Shown here piece by piece: positions 18,939 through 27,906 of a DNA stretch of 35,304 bases. The translations under genes and the position numbers were made by a program. The notes under the pieces were generated by a model that worked only from the letters and a program-made list of their open reading frames with translations, had not been told where the DNA came from and ran no database searches. The stretch's first letter is position 1; every line of letters starts with the position of its first letter. Source of the DNA: an uncultured Clostridia bacterium (GTDB taxonomy: Bacteria > Bacillota > Clostridia > Christensenellales > Borkfalkiaceae); NCBI GenBank assembly GCA_947177975.1, contig CAMWWH010000006.1, forward strand, positions 1-35,304. The letters are read 5' to 3'.

Positions 18939-20051
18939 TTATTCCACACTGCCGGCTTCGGTTTGGGCAACCAAAGGCAAGCTCTCCAAAGTCTTGTTCT
19001 GATAGTGCAACAGCAAGCCGATAACGTTAGCCGCCGTCATTACGAGCGCTATTTCGTTATTCTGCCATAAACGGTTGGTGTTGCAGGTATCAATTCTTAT
19101 ATAACCGTAGTCCACGCCGTACGCTGCAATCTTGCAGTACAGCTCCGACTTTATATTCTGCTCTTCGTATTTCTTCTTGATTTCGTCGAACGTCTCTTCG
19201 TCAAGTGACGATACGTTGCTCAACGCTACGTATCCCGCCGAATTTATGAGCGCGTCTATAAGGTCGGTCGATATATGCTCGAAACGCTTCTGGTCGGACA
19301 GCGTGAATATAACGCTGTGGTTTAAGCCGTTCGGCGCTTCGATACACATATGGTCGAACATATAATATGAAATAAAGCTCTTGAATACCGTGCTGATGGC
19401 AAGCGAAATGTCCTCGCCGTAAGCGGTAAGGTTGCTGAACATAGTGTGGCACAGCTGCATCTGCGTGAGCTGTTTATCCCTGTCCCTTTTAAGCGAAATA
19501 TTCGCGTGCTTTTCGGGAAGGTAAATGATAAAGCAGTTTCTGCCCTTCATCTTCGCTCTGTACAGCGCCTTGTCGGCAACGAGCATCAAATCCTTGGACG
19601 TCTGCGCGTTGAGCGGGAAACGGGCAATACCCATCGATACGGTAATCGCAAGGTTGGGAATACCCTCGAACACGATACCGCCTATGCTCATATTGATATC
19701 GTGACCTATTTTCCAAACGTCCTTGTACTCTTCGACGTCCTCGAAAATAAAGATAAATTCGTCGCCGCCGTAACGACCGACAACGCCTTTTCCGCCGGAC
19801 ATTTTAACGAAGAAATCGGCTACCTGCTTGATTACGACGTCGCCGACCATATGTCCGTACGTATCGTTGACGTTCTTGAAATTATCTACGTCGACAAGAA
19901 AGAAACTGCACGTTTTTTTATTCGTGGTAAGATATTCGAGATAATTGAATATCGCTTCCCTGTTCAATATGCCCGTCAACGAATCGAGCGAGTGACTTAA
20001 ATCACGGTCTTTAAAGTATTCGAACTGATTTAAAGAATATGCTTTTGCCAT
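18939..20051 (-). CDS. Diguanylate cyclase: N-terminal GGDEF, C-terminal GAF-like domain
   Basis: DSLTGILNREAIF, VDVDNFKNVNDTYGH, GRYGGDEFIFIF. Start placed at MAKAYSLNQF because GGGAG lies just upstream of that ATG (ORF track start is 20114). Confidence 0.88.
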   Translation of the reverse strand: MAKAYSLNQFEYFKDRDLSHSLDSLTGILNREAIFNYLEYLTTNKKTCSFFLVDVDNFKNVNDTYGHMVGDVVIKQVADFFVKMSGGKGVVGRYGGDEFIFIFEDVEEYKDVWKIGHDINMSIGGIVFEGIPNLAITVSMGIARFPLNAQTSKDLMLVADKALYRAKMKGRNCFIIYLPEKHANISLKRDRDKQLTQMQLCHTMFSNLTAYGEDISLAISTVFKSFISYYMFDHMCIEAPNGLNHSVIFTLSDQKRFEHISTDLIDALINSAGYVALSNVSSLDEETFDEIKKKYEEQNIKSELYCKIAAYGVDYGYIRIDTCNTNRLWQNNEIALVMTAANVIGLLLHYQNKTLESLPLVAQTEAGSVE

Positions 20052-20104
20052 ATTTTCTCCCACCATATCAATAATACGCAATACTGCTTTCTTATGCTTA
20101 CACA

Positions 20105-20133
20105 AGTATAACACAAGTGATATAATTTGTCAA
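20105..20133 (-). promoter_or_regulatory. Consensus sigma-A promoter of the GGDEF gene
   Basis: Minus strand TTGACA-17 nt-TATACT. Confidence 0.85.
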
Positions 20134-20143
20134 TAGTTTACAT

Positions 20144-20180
20144 AAAAAGCGGTAAAGCCCAAATTTTCAGGCTTTACCGC
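20144..20180 (-). terminator. Terminator of the large exoprotein gene
   Basis: Minus strand GCGGTAAAGCC...GGCTTTACCGC-TTTTT. Confidence 0.88.
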
Positions 20181-20186
20181 ATATTC

Positions 20187-22625
20187 TTAATTTTTACTTT
20201 TCTTCTTGCCCTTGTCCTTGCTTTCGACCTCGGTGTATATCGTGTCGATATCGCCCTTGTCCTTGGGCTTGATAACAAGCAGAACAATGAGAGCAACAAG
20301 GCATACGCCCGCCACCACGAACAGAATTACGGAAGTCTTATTCTGCTCGACCCAGCTCTCGCTTTCGCCCTTTAAGGGATTAGCCTGAACCGAGGAAGTA
20401 ACCGTTGCATAGTAGGGATACGAACTCTGCGTGCGCTTGTCTTTGAGCTGCAACTCGACAACGTAGAAATCTTCTACCGACTGCGGGGTGAAGGATATGC
20501 TCGTCGCGTTCCAGTTGAGCTTTTTGAACTGCTCGTAATTTTCGTCGCTTTCAAGTAATTCGCTTACGGGCTTTACGGTCGTAAAGTACTTGCGCGTTTC
20601 GGGATTTTCGAAAATCTCCTGAACCTTGCCCGAGAATGCGTCGTAATCGAGCGTATCGTCGTGCGTGTCGGCGTAGTACTTGTTTCTGTCGAAAACGTAC
20701 AGCTTGTAGGTCGCCGTATAAGTTTCGGTTACGCCCGTAATCTTGAACGATACGCCGCTGTAACTCGTTTTGACGTAGGAAATCGAAAGGTCTTCGGGGG
20801 GCTCTGCCGTCGCCTGCTTATAGGATACCTCGAACTCGAAGTAAGGCAGAAGTCCGTCGTCGACCGCGTCCCATACCTCCGAGGTTTCGATTTTTTCCCA
20901 AACTACCTCATCCTTCTTTTCGTCGTAGGTCGGGTATCTCATGGGATTGCCGAACGCGTCGGTGATATATATCGTAAATCTGTAAGTTACGTCCGCGTCG
21001 TTCAAATCTATCGCAAGCTTGTTGGAAGCAAGCGAGGTATGCGACCCCGTTGTCGCCCCTTTATAATATATGGAATACTTGAAGTCCGTACCGTAGAAAT
21101 AGTCGTCGTAGAAATCCCACTCTATCGAGGGAAGATAGAACTTGTTACCGCCCGCGTACAGCTTGCCGTCTTCCATCGCTTCTATCGCCGTCTTGATTTT
21201 ATCCTGATACAGCTCCTGAAATTCGCCTACGTTTTCCTTGTACGCGTCGAGCGGGTCGGGCGCATTGACGGCGCTCTCTTTTGCGTAGGTCACGCCTTCC
21301 TTATTCTTTATAAGCTTTATAAACTGCGCGCCTTTAACCTCTTCCAGAGCCTCGTACTTTGCGTACCAGTCGACGAAAACCTTGTCGGTCTTAGCCGTGG
21401 ACGTGGAGGAAACGTCGGAAATTTCGTAGTAAAGCTTTACAAGACCCATTACGTCCGATTTGAGATACTTGCGGGGAATGAACGTGTTTTCGTCGGAGTA
21501 AATTCTTTCCGAAGACGAGGTCGTTACCTTGATGAAAGGATTTTCCTGTTCTTCTTCGTCTTCGCCCTCTCCTTCGCCTTCTTCGTTGTCCTTTCCTTCC
21601 TTCTTCTCTTCGTAGTCGGTCTTATTGAAATCGTAACCTTCGGTTGACACCTGCTCGCCCGTGAGAACGTAGTAGTAAGCCGTCGAGCGGGGCGAGGAAG
21701 CTATTACGTCGATTACCTTGTACTGCAAGCTGAGCGACTTGCCGTATTCGAGGTAGGAAGGCGTCTGCGAGAAACAGAGCACGGGCGCCGCCGTATCCTT
21801 AATTTTGAAAGAGCCGTTGCTCTGCTCGTACGTCTCGAACGACTGACCGTTGACGTCCATGAGCACCATCTCGGCGCCGTTTTCCGTTTCGACGTTTTCT
21901 TCGTCGAAAATCGCGCCGAAGGTCATGGGAGTTACCGCGTTGTCACCGGAAGCAACGTACGACGCAAAATTCTCGGAAACGTTTTTGAGCTCACCGTCCT
22001 TATCTTCGCCGTTCAGCTTTATCGCATAGTTACCTTCGCTGTAATTGCCGAGCTCGATTAAAATTTCACCGTTCTTTGTAGCCGTGCCGATTTCTTTTAT
22101 CTCTGTAATATCGGTAATTTTATCGCCGTCTTTCTCCGCGGTCGAGGAAACGCCTATTTTAACGTTTTCGCCGTCCGCCGTGAAAACAAGGTAGTTAGTA
22201 CTCTTCCCGTCCTTGGTCAGCGTGTACTGCTGGGACTCGAATTTGATATAGAACATCTTGAAGTTGGTTTCGGGGAATTTCAGCTTGATAGAAAAGTTCT
22301 TTTCTTCGGGCGTGCCGAACTCGTTGCCGCTTGCCGTTATCCACTTGTAAGCGAGGTTCTGGCGGTAGGACACCTCTTCGCCCGAACCGATTTTGAAGGT
22401 CGTATAATAATGTTCGTCCTCGCCCTCGCCGAGTTTGGTTTGGGTTATTTCCGCCCCGTGAATTGCGGTGTAGAATACCGTGTTGCCGTCAAGCTCCACC
22501 AATCTGTCGTCTGCAAAAGCAGAAGTCGATTTGCCGTTAATTACAAACACCGCCGCGGTCAGCGCAACTACGAGCGCCAACAGCAGCGTTATTATCGATA
22601 ATTTCAGTTTCTTATATTTTTCCAT
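20187..22625 (-). CDS. Secreted, C-terminally membrane-anchored large protein of unknown function
   Basis: Start taken at MEKYKKLKLSIITLLLALVVALTAAVFV (signal peptide); C-terminal TM SVILFVVAGVCLVALIVLLVI and Lys-rich tail; internal acidic EGEGEGEDEEEQE linker. Confidence 0.85.
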   Translation of the reverse strand: MEKYKKLKLSIITLLLALVVALTAAVFVINGKSTSAFADDRLVELDGNTVFYTAIHGAEITQTKLGEGEDEHYYTTFKIGSGEEVSYRQNLAYKWITASGNEFGTPEEKNFSIKLKFPETNFKMFYIKFESQQYTLTKDGKSTNYLVFTADGENVKIGVSSTAEKDGDKITDITEIKEIGTATKNGEILIELGNYSEGNYAIKLNGEDKDGELKNVSENFASYVASGDNAVTPMTFGAIFDEENVETENGAEMVLMDVNGQSFETYEQSNGSFKIKDTAAPVLCFSQTPSYLEYGKSLSLQYKVIDVIASSPRSTAYYYVLTGEQVSTEGYDFNKTDYEEKKEGKDNEEGEGEGEDEEEQENPFIKVTTSSSERIYSDENTFIPRKYLKSDVMGLVKLYYEISDVSSTSTAKTDKVFVDWYAKYEALEEVKGAQFIKLIKNKEGVTYAKESAVNAPDPLDAYKENVGEFQELYQDKIKTAIEAMEDGKLYAGGNKFYLPSIEWDFYDDYFYGTDFKYSIYYKGATTGSHTSLASNKLAIDLNDADVTYRFTIYITDAFGNPMRYPTYDEKKDEVVWEKIETSEVWDAVDDGLLPYFEFEVSYKQATAEPPEDLSISYVKTSYSGVSFKITGVTETYTATYKLYVFDRNKYYADTHDDTLDYDAFSGKVQEIFENPETRKYFTTVKPVSELLESDENYEQFKKLNWNATSISFTPQSVEDFYVVELQLKDKRTQSSYPYYATVTSSVQANPLKGESESWVEQNKTSVILFVVAGVCLVALIVLLVIKPKDKGDIDTIYTEVESKDKGKKKSKN

Positions 22626-22669
22626 ATAATATAAACCTTGAAAAGAAAAATTTTCCGTATAACAAATTG

Positions 22670-22699
22670 ATTTTACACTAAAAAGCAACGGCTTGTCAA
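22670..22699 (-). promoter_or_regulatory. Promoter of the large exoprotein gene
   Basis: Minus strand TTGACA-18 nt-TAAAAT. Confidence 0.65.
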
Positions 22700-22747
22700 T
22701 AACTTTCGCCGCCCGTAGGAAGATTATTACAATATAATCTTACCTTT

Positions 22748-23437
22748 TTACTCTCCGTCTTTGAAGTTTGCCCATACCCCTTCGTTGTAGGGCGGCTCGA
22801 TTTCAAACCTCATTTTCTCACCCGTGGTGGGGTGCGAAAATCTTAAAGAGTATGCCCAAAGAGCAAGCTTGCCTTTAACGGCTTTGTCGCCGCCGTAGCG
22901 CATATCGCCGTAGACGGGGCAGTTTATCGAAGCCATCTGCACGCGTATCTGATGCGTTCTGCCCGTGTGCAGTTTTATTTCGGCAAGGCTCAGCCCGCCC
23001 TTTTCTTCCTTCACTTCGTAGTCGAGCTCGGCGTACTTCGCGCCCTCCTCGGTCTGCGTGCAGACGTAAACGGTGTTGTTGACCGTGCTCTTTCTCAGAT
23101 AGTTTTTAAGCGTTGCCTGCTTTCTCGACGGCGCTCCGCACAGAACCGCAAGGTACTTCTTTTCGAACCCGCCGTTTTTCATCTGCTCGGTAAGCCGCGA
23201 CGCGCCCTTGGACGTCTTGGCGAATACCATTACCCCGCCCGTAGGACGGTCGAGCCTGTGCACAAGTCCCAAAAACACGTTGCCGGGCTTATTGTACGTT
23301 TCCTTTAAATAGCGTTTTATGCAGTCGAAAAGATTGTCGTCGCCGCTCTCGTCGGGACAGCACGCAACGTTCTGCGGCTTTAACACGACGATTACGTGAT
23401 TGTCCTCGTGCAATATAATCAAATCCTGTAATTCCAT
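22748..23437 (-). CDS. RluA-family pseudouridine synthase
   Basis: HRLDRPTGGVMVFAKT, LHTGRTHQIRVQMA, YGDMRYGG. Confidence 0.93.
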   Translation of the reverse strand: MELQDLIILHEDNHVIVVLKPQNVACCPDESGDDNLFDCIKRYLKETYNKPGNVFLGLVHRLDRPTGGVMVFAKTSKGASRLTEQMKNGGFEKKYLAVLCGAPSRKQATLKNYLRKSTVNNTVYVCTQTEEGAKYAELDYEVKEEKGGLSLAEIKLHTGRTHQIRVQMASINCPVYGDMRYGGDKAVKGKLALWAYSLRFSHPTTGEKMRFEIEPPYNEGVWANFKDGE

Positions 23438-23449
23438 TTTTCTTATTCC

Positions 23450-24322
23450 CTATTTCCCGATAAACATTCCGCTGCAACCGCAGGGAAGAATTATTTTTTC
23501 TTCCGTCGGTAAGCCCACCTCGTACGCCTCCGCACTGCCCGACCGACCGTTTAAGGTCAGCGTTAAAATGTTTTTTATTACGGTGGGCTGCAACCCCGTG
23601 GTGTAGCTGTTAATCAGCACGAACAGCGGGTCGTCCGAAAGCACCTGCGAACACAAGGTTACGAAGTCGTAGAGGTTGTCCTCTATCTTCCACATTTCGC
23701 CGTTCGGACCTCTGCCGTAGCTCGGCGGGTCCATAATTATCGCGTCGTACTTGTTGCCGCGGCGGATTTCGCGTCTGACGAATTTGGCGCAGTCGTCGAT
23801 TATGTAGCGTATTCCGCTGTCGATACCCGACAGCCGCGCGTTTTCGCCCGCGCGCTCGACCATACCCTTCGCCGCGTCCACGTGCACGACTTCCGCGCCC
23901 GACTTGGCGCACGCAACCGTCGCTCCGCCCGTGTAGGCGAAAAGATTTAAAATCTTGACGGGCTTGTCGTGGTTCTTCGCTTTCGCTCCCTCGATGAGCG
24001 CGCGCATTTTATCCCAGTTGACCGCCTGCTCCGGAAATAATCCGGTGTGCTTGAAGCCCATCGGCTTGACCGTGAATGTCAGATCCTTATAGCCGACGTT
24101 CCACTGCGCGGGAAAGCTCTTCTTTACCTGCCAGCCCCCGCCGCCCTTCTCGCTGCGGCGGTATACCGCATTGATATCGGGGTACGAATACAGGTCGGTC
24201 TGCGAGTGCCAGATGACCTGCGGGTCGGGGCGGAGCAAAGTTACGTCCGCCCAGCGTTCGAGCTTCATACCGTCGCCCGTGGCTATAATTTTGTAATCTT
24301 TCCAGCAGTCGGCTACTTTCAT
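23450..24322 (-). CDS. SAM-dependent methyltransferase, RlmI-like (COG1092 type)
   Basis: KILNLFAYTGGATVACAKSGAEVVHVD, IIDDCAKF, YDAIIMDPPSYGRGP. Confidence 0.88.
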   Translation of the reverse strand: MKVADCWKDYKIIATGDGMKLERWADVTLLRPDPQVIWHSQTDLYSYPDINAVYRRSEKGGGGWQVKKSFPAQWNVGYKDLTFTVKPMGFKHTGLFPEQAVNWDKMRALIEGAKAKNHDKPVKILNLFAYTGGATVACAKSGAEVVHVDAAKGMVERAGENARLSGIDSGIRYIIDDCAKFVRREIRRGNKYDAIIMDPPSYGRGPNGEMWKIEDNLYDFVTLCSQVLSDDPLFVLINSYTTGLQPTVIKNILTLTLNGRSGSAEAYEVGLPTEEKIILPCGCSGMFIGK

Positions 24323-24329
24323 ACAGACA

Positions 24330-24358
24330 ATTATAAAATAAAGAAGAAAAAATGTAAA
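24330..24358 (-). promoter_or_regulatory. Promoter of the methyltransferase gene, apparently leaderless
   Basis: Minus strand TTTACA-17 nt-TATAAT, 7 nt before the ATG. Confidence 0.8.
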
Positions 24359-24364
24359 GCAAAA

Positions 24365-24388
24365 GCGGACGGCAAAATTGCCGCCCGC
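24365..24388 (-). terminator. Terminator closing the capsid-module operon
   Basis: Minus strand GCGGGCGGCAA-TT-TTGCCGTCCGC-TTTTGCTTT (11 pairs, one G-U), directly after the stop of the last module gene. Confidence 0.82.
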
Positions 24389-24396
24389 CGCGCATT

Positions 24397-24894
24397 TTAA
24401 GTGAACTGCACGAGATAGTTGAAAAGCGTGTTGTAGTAACTGCCGAGGTACTGACGCGCAACCTGATCCTGTCTTAAAATCTGAATTCTCTCGTTGGGGT
24501 CCTCGATTGTAAGGTAGTAATCGCGCACCTCGATATACCTCTCCATATACGAAAGCTCGTAATTGACGATATAGCCGTTCGAGCCGTTGTTGCCCGTCGG
24601 TCCCATCTCCTGTCCGAGCGTAGGTTCTCCGAGCGACATATTGAAGTTGAGCTGTTCCCTGACGATTTCAACCTGATACTCGTATTCGGCGGTAAGCTCC
24701 GCGGCGACCTGCGTATACAGCGTGGAGTTTTCCATTCTGTTGGAATAAGCCAGCCTCTTCTGTTCGGCGAGTTCGCTTTCAAGCTTGTGGTAAAGCTCGT
24801 CCTTCTTTTGCTGGGCGGTGCGCAGAAGCTTCAATCTCACCGAATCGAGTTTTTTAACTTCCGCCTCGGTAATGTCTATAATATCGAAAGTCAT
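24397..24894 (-). CDS. Module protein of unknown function: coiled coil plus short Gly-rich segment
   Basis: 165 aa, helical heptad-like N-terminus, MGPTGNNGSNGY linker; overlaps the preceding gene. Confidence 0.65.
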   Translation of the reverse strand: MTFDIIDITEAEVKKLDSVRLKLLRTAQQKKDELYHKLESELAEQKRLAYSNRMENSTLYTQVAAELTAEYEYQVEIVREQLNFNMSLGEPTLGQEMGPTGNNGSNGYIVNYELSYMERYIEVRDYYLTIEDPNERIQILRQDQVARQYLGSYYNTLFNYLVQFT

Positions 24895-26165
24895 TTAAGC
24901 ACCTCCCATTCCGCCGTCATCTCGGTTATCGAGCCAACTCCCGTCACCTTGAAGGTAAAGCAATGCCCGCACTCGGCGTAGTTGTATACACCCGCGCCGT
25001 TCGCGTACAGCTTGCGTGCGTCGCAGTCGGTTTCGACCGTGAAGCTTCCGCTGCCATCTATCGTAAGACTTCTGAGCGCCGCCCTCTTACCTGCGCCGAA
25101 CGTAAACGGTTTGGAAATCCAGAAGCGGTTTGCGTCGTTCTGGTCGGGCAGAAGCCCGGCAATATAGTTTCCCGAGAATGCGTACAACCCATCGGGCGTA
25201 GTAAAAAAATTATGGCAGTTCTTTGCAAACGGAGAGCCCGCGCCCGTTACGGTATCGTACACGAAAAGACATTTACCGTCGCCTTTGGTAGCGCTGTAAT
25301 AAAAGTATCTGTCGTCCACGATTTTGGGTTTTTGTAAAACGTAGTCCAGCATAATCTCTTCGAACGGCGCTTTCGAAATAGTACTTCCGTCGAATTTATA
25401 CATGCCGTTTTGCGTGTAAATCCACAATTGTCCCCCGAATATTACCGAACTATGCTGGTAAACGGGCGGCAAACGGTACTTGTCGCAGACGTCGAAACGC
25501 ATATGGCGGAAGTCGCCGAGAGTGCTGAAAACCGTTATTCCGAATTCGCGCACGATTACGATTTTTTCGTTGAAAACGAACAGATTGAGCATTTTTCCGA
25601 GACCGGCGTCTAACCGCACGTATCCCGCTTTATCTACTCCTTCTTTCCATTCGTTAAAAGCGTAACCCGACCATCTCAACATATATCTGTCTGCGTCGTC
25701 AATGGCGAATATTCTTCCGCAGTGCAACTTACCTTCGATAACCTTTATCAAAGTGTTTATAGTCGACACCTTACCTTCGGCGTTGATTTTCACAATAAAG
25801 CTACCGGAGACTATGGTGCGGTAATTAACGCCGTCCACAACGCAGTCGAAAGCGCTGGGGTACTCGGTGTAAACCAGTGCCGCATACCTCATCGAAGTCT
25901 TGTTATTGATATCCCATAAATACAACTGCTTGTTGCTCGTAGTCAGGGATACCAATCCGTTATAAGGAATATATTCGGCGTAAATCGAGTTCATGCAACT
26001 GACTAACGGCGATAAGGTTTTGTTAACGAGCGACGGTTTTATTCCGTTCATTTCCCTATCATACCCGAACCGTTCGGCGCAATAGTTGATTTCACCGCCG
26101 ATAACGGTCGTTTTTTTCGTTTCCGATTTGAACGTTTTATGTTCTTTTAACCCGTGTCTGTACAT
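24891..26165 (-). CDS. Propeller-like phage protein, candidate P22 gp10-type DNA stabilisation/tail accessory factor
   Basis: 424 aa, repeated beta-strand blades, position after the connector gene as in P22 (gp4-gp10); sequence similarity not verified. Confidence 0.6.
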   Translation of the reverse strand: MYRHGLKEHKTFKSETKKTTVIGGEINYCAERFGYDREMNGIKPSLVNKTLSPLVSCMNSIYAEYIPYNGLVSLTTSNKQLYLWDINNKTSMRYAALVYTEYPSAFDCVVDGVNYRTIVSGSFIVKINAEGKVSTINTLIKVIEGKLHCGRIFAIDDADRYMLRWSGYAFNEWKEGVDKAGYVRLDAGLGKMLNLFVFNEKIVIVREFGITVFSTLGDFRHMRFDVCDKYRLPPVYQHSSVIFGGQLWIYTQNGMYKFDGSTISKAPFEEIMLDYVLQKPKIVDDRYFYYSATKGDGKCLFVYDTVTGAGSPFAKNCHNFFTTPDGLYAFSGNYIAGLLPDQNDANRFWISKPFTFGAGKRAALRSLTIDGSGSFTVETDCDARKLYANGAGVYNYAECGHCFTFKVTGVGSITEMTAEWEVLK

Positions 26166-26177
26166 AGCCGCCTCCCG

Positions 26178-26735
26178 CTAAATCCACCGTCTCGGCGGTA
26201 TTCTTTCCTTTACGCTGCTGCGCGAGAGCAACATTTCGATTTCCGAACGGTACTTGCTTTCCCACGCGTTGTACGCCTCGCCGTCGCCGGCAACCAGGAA
26301 ATACTCGGCAGCCATACCGTATTCGACAAGCCGCGCACTTACGGCAAAAACGGGGTAGAAAAACTCGTCGCCTTCATCGAGGTAGGGCGGCAGATATTCG
26401 TAATAAACCGTGATATTTTTGCTGTCCGCAACCAAATAGTCGGGGTATATGTGCCACTCAACGGGATTTTTGCCGTCCGTTACGCGGTTGATTTTAAAAG
26501 GCGCCTTCAAGAATTTCGAGAACGGATAAACGCCGTTTACAGCGCTCATTTCCTCCTCCGTATCGAGCGGAAAATACCCGCGGGCAAGCTCGTCCAAAAC
26601 CGCGTTGAGGTAGGTTAGCAGTGCGCGTGTTAAGCGCACTGCCTCGTCGGTCGGACTGCCCTTTTCAATGCTGTCAGCCGCCGTCGTTCTACCCGTAAGG
26701 CGCATTGTCTCGCATATAATTTCTAAAACTTCCAT
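26178..26735 (-). CDS. Candidate head-tail connector / head completion protein (gp4-like position)
   Basis: 185 aa helical protein after the MCP; ALLTYLNAVLDELARGYFPLDTEEE...VYYEYLPPYLDEGDEF; good SD AAGGAGG. Confidence 0.6.
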   Translation of the reverse strand: MEVLEIICETMRLTGRTTAADSIEKGSPTDEAVRLTRALLTYLNAVLDELARGYFPLDTEEEMSAVNGVYPFSKFLKAPFKINRVTDGKNPVEWHIYPDYLVADSKNITVYYEYLPPYLDEGDEFFYPVFAVSARLVEYGMAAEYFLVAGDGEAYNAWESKYRSEIEMLLSRSSVKERIPPRRWI

Positions 26736-26751
26736 TGCGCCTCCTTAAATT

Positions 26752-27906
26752 TTACGCGGTCTTGTCGAGTATTATCGCACCCTGACCGCAGGGCTTTTTG
26801 CAGACCAGCTCGGCGTACTTTACGAGCGTCGCCGAATATGCGGCTTTGCCCGCAACCTGCTTTAAAATCCTGCCGCCCTCGTCCTCGAGCCAAGCCCAGT
26901 CGCAAAGCTGGTTCAATACGAAGTCGTCGGTATTGACGAAATAAATTCTGTCGTCGGGGCAGAACTTGTCGGCGTAAACGGGCACGTCGTTGATGACTAT
27001 GCTCGAATAGCCCGCCGCGATATCAGCGGTGTTTACAATTCTGCGCGAAGAACTCATAAGCTTCGCAATCTGCTTTCTCACCTTGTGCGAGCAAAGTATC
27101 ATATTGACCTTGCCGTCGGCGCTCTCCTCTATCGTGTCGATGACGTCGATAATGTCGCTCTCGGTGAACGCCGCGGGCGCGCAGTGCTTGACGTAGGGCT
27201 GGAAATAGCTCTCCGTGCTCTTGTCGTAGCCGTACAGCGTCGTGCCGTCGAATATGCCCGAAAGACCGATAAGCTCGTTGCCGTCCGCGCCCGCAAGACA
27301 AATCTTTTCTCCGCCCGAAAAAGTCTGCGCTTCGGTGAAAGCCGTGTCTACCGTAATTTCCTTATTCTCGGTATCGACCGCGGTTACGGTGTAGACGGAA
27401 GCAAGCGAACCTATCTTCACCTTCAAGCCGTTAAAATAGCTCTTGGCGTTGTTTACGACGAGCACCTTAGCCGACTTCTTGGACTCGACGGTGCATAAAA
27501 TTCCGTTGCCGTCGCCGTAGAGCATACGCGCAAAATTTGCCTTCGCACCGGCAACCAGCCCCTCCATTTCCGCGTTTAAAAGGTTGACGAACGCACCCGC
27601 GGAATTTTCGGAAGCGCGCATCGCCTTGTCGGAAATTTCAATCGTGCCGTAGATATTTTTCAAGGGCAGAGTTACGCCGTAATATCTGTTGGAACGGGGA
27701 GCGGGCAGGTCGCCGTCCTCCGCGCCCGCAACGACGCCCGCCATACCGCCCTTGGCGATTGCAATCTTTACGTCCTTGCCGAAAACGTTTTCGCCCGTCT
27801 TTGCGATTGCATTGAAAAAGGGCGAAACCTCACCGTTGAGCTGCGCGTTTACCGCGTCGAGATAGTAGTCCTTTAACGCCGCGTCGGCGTTGTTTATCGT
27901 TATCAA
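26752..27906 (-). CDS. Major capsid protein (HK97-fold candidate)
   Basis: 384 aa; FNAIAKTGENVFGKDVKIAI...YYGVTLPLKNIYGTIEISDKAMRAS...LYGDGNGIL; directly after the scaffold; TTG start with GGAGG. Confidence 0.82.
   Translation of the reverse strand: MITINNADAALKDYYLDAVNAQLNGEVSPFFNAIAKTGENVFGKDVKIAIAKGGMAGVVAGAEDGDLPAPRSNRYYGVTLPLKNIYGTIEISDKAMRASENSAGAFVNLLNAEMEGLVAGAKANFARMLYGDGNGILCTVESKKSAKVLVVNNAKSYFNGLKVKIGSLASVYTVTAVDTENKEITVDTAFTEAQTFSGGEKICLAGADGNELIGLSGIFDGTTLYGYDKSTESYFQPYVKHCAPAAFTESDIIDVIDTIEESADGKVNMILCSHKVRKQIAKLMSSSRRIVNTADIAAGYSSIVINDVPVYADKFCPDDRIYFVNTDDFVLNQLCDWAWLEDEGGRILKQVAGKAAYSATLVKYAELVCKKPCGQGAIILDKTA

Noticed and set aside
20661-21647. 328-aa plus-strand ORF antisense to the large exoprotein
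   Set aside because: Shadow ORF: no SD, promoter or recognisable protein; the minus-strand gene has signal peptide, TM, promoter and terminator.
22722-22745. Short inverted repeat aagattat...ataatctt and a plus-strand TATAAT downstream of the RluA gene
   Set aside because: 8-bp A/T-rich arms, no T-tract on the minus strand and no plus-strand gene to drive; could be a weak terminator but not supportable.
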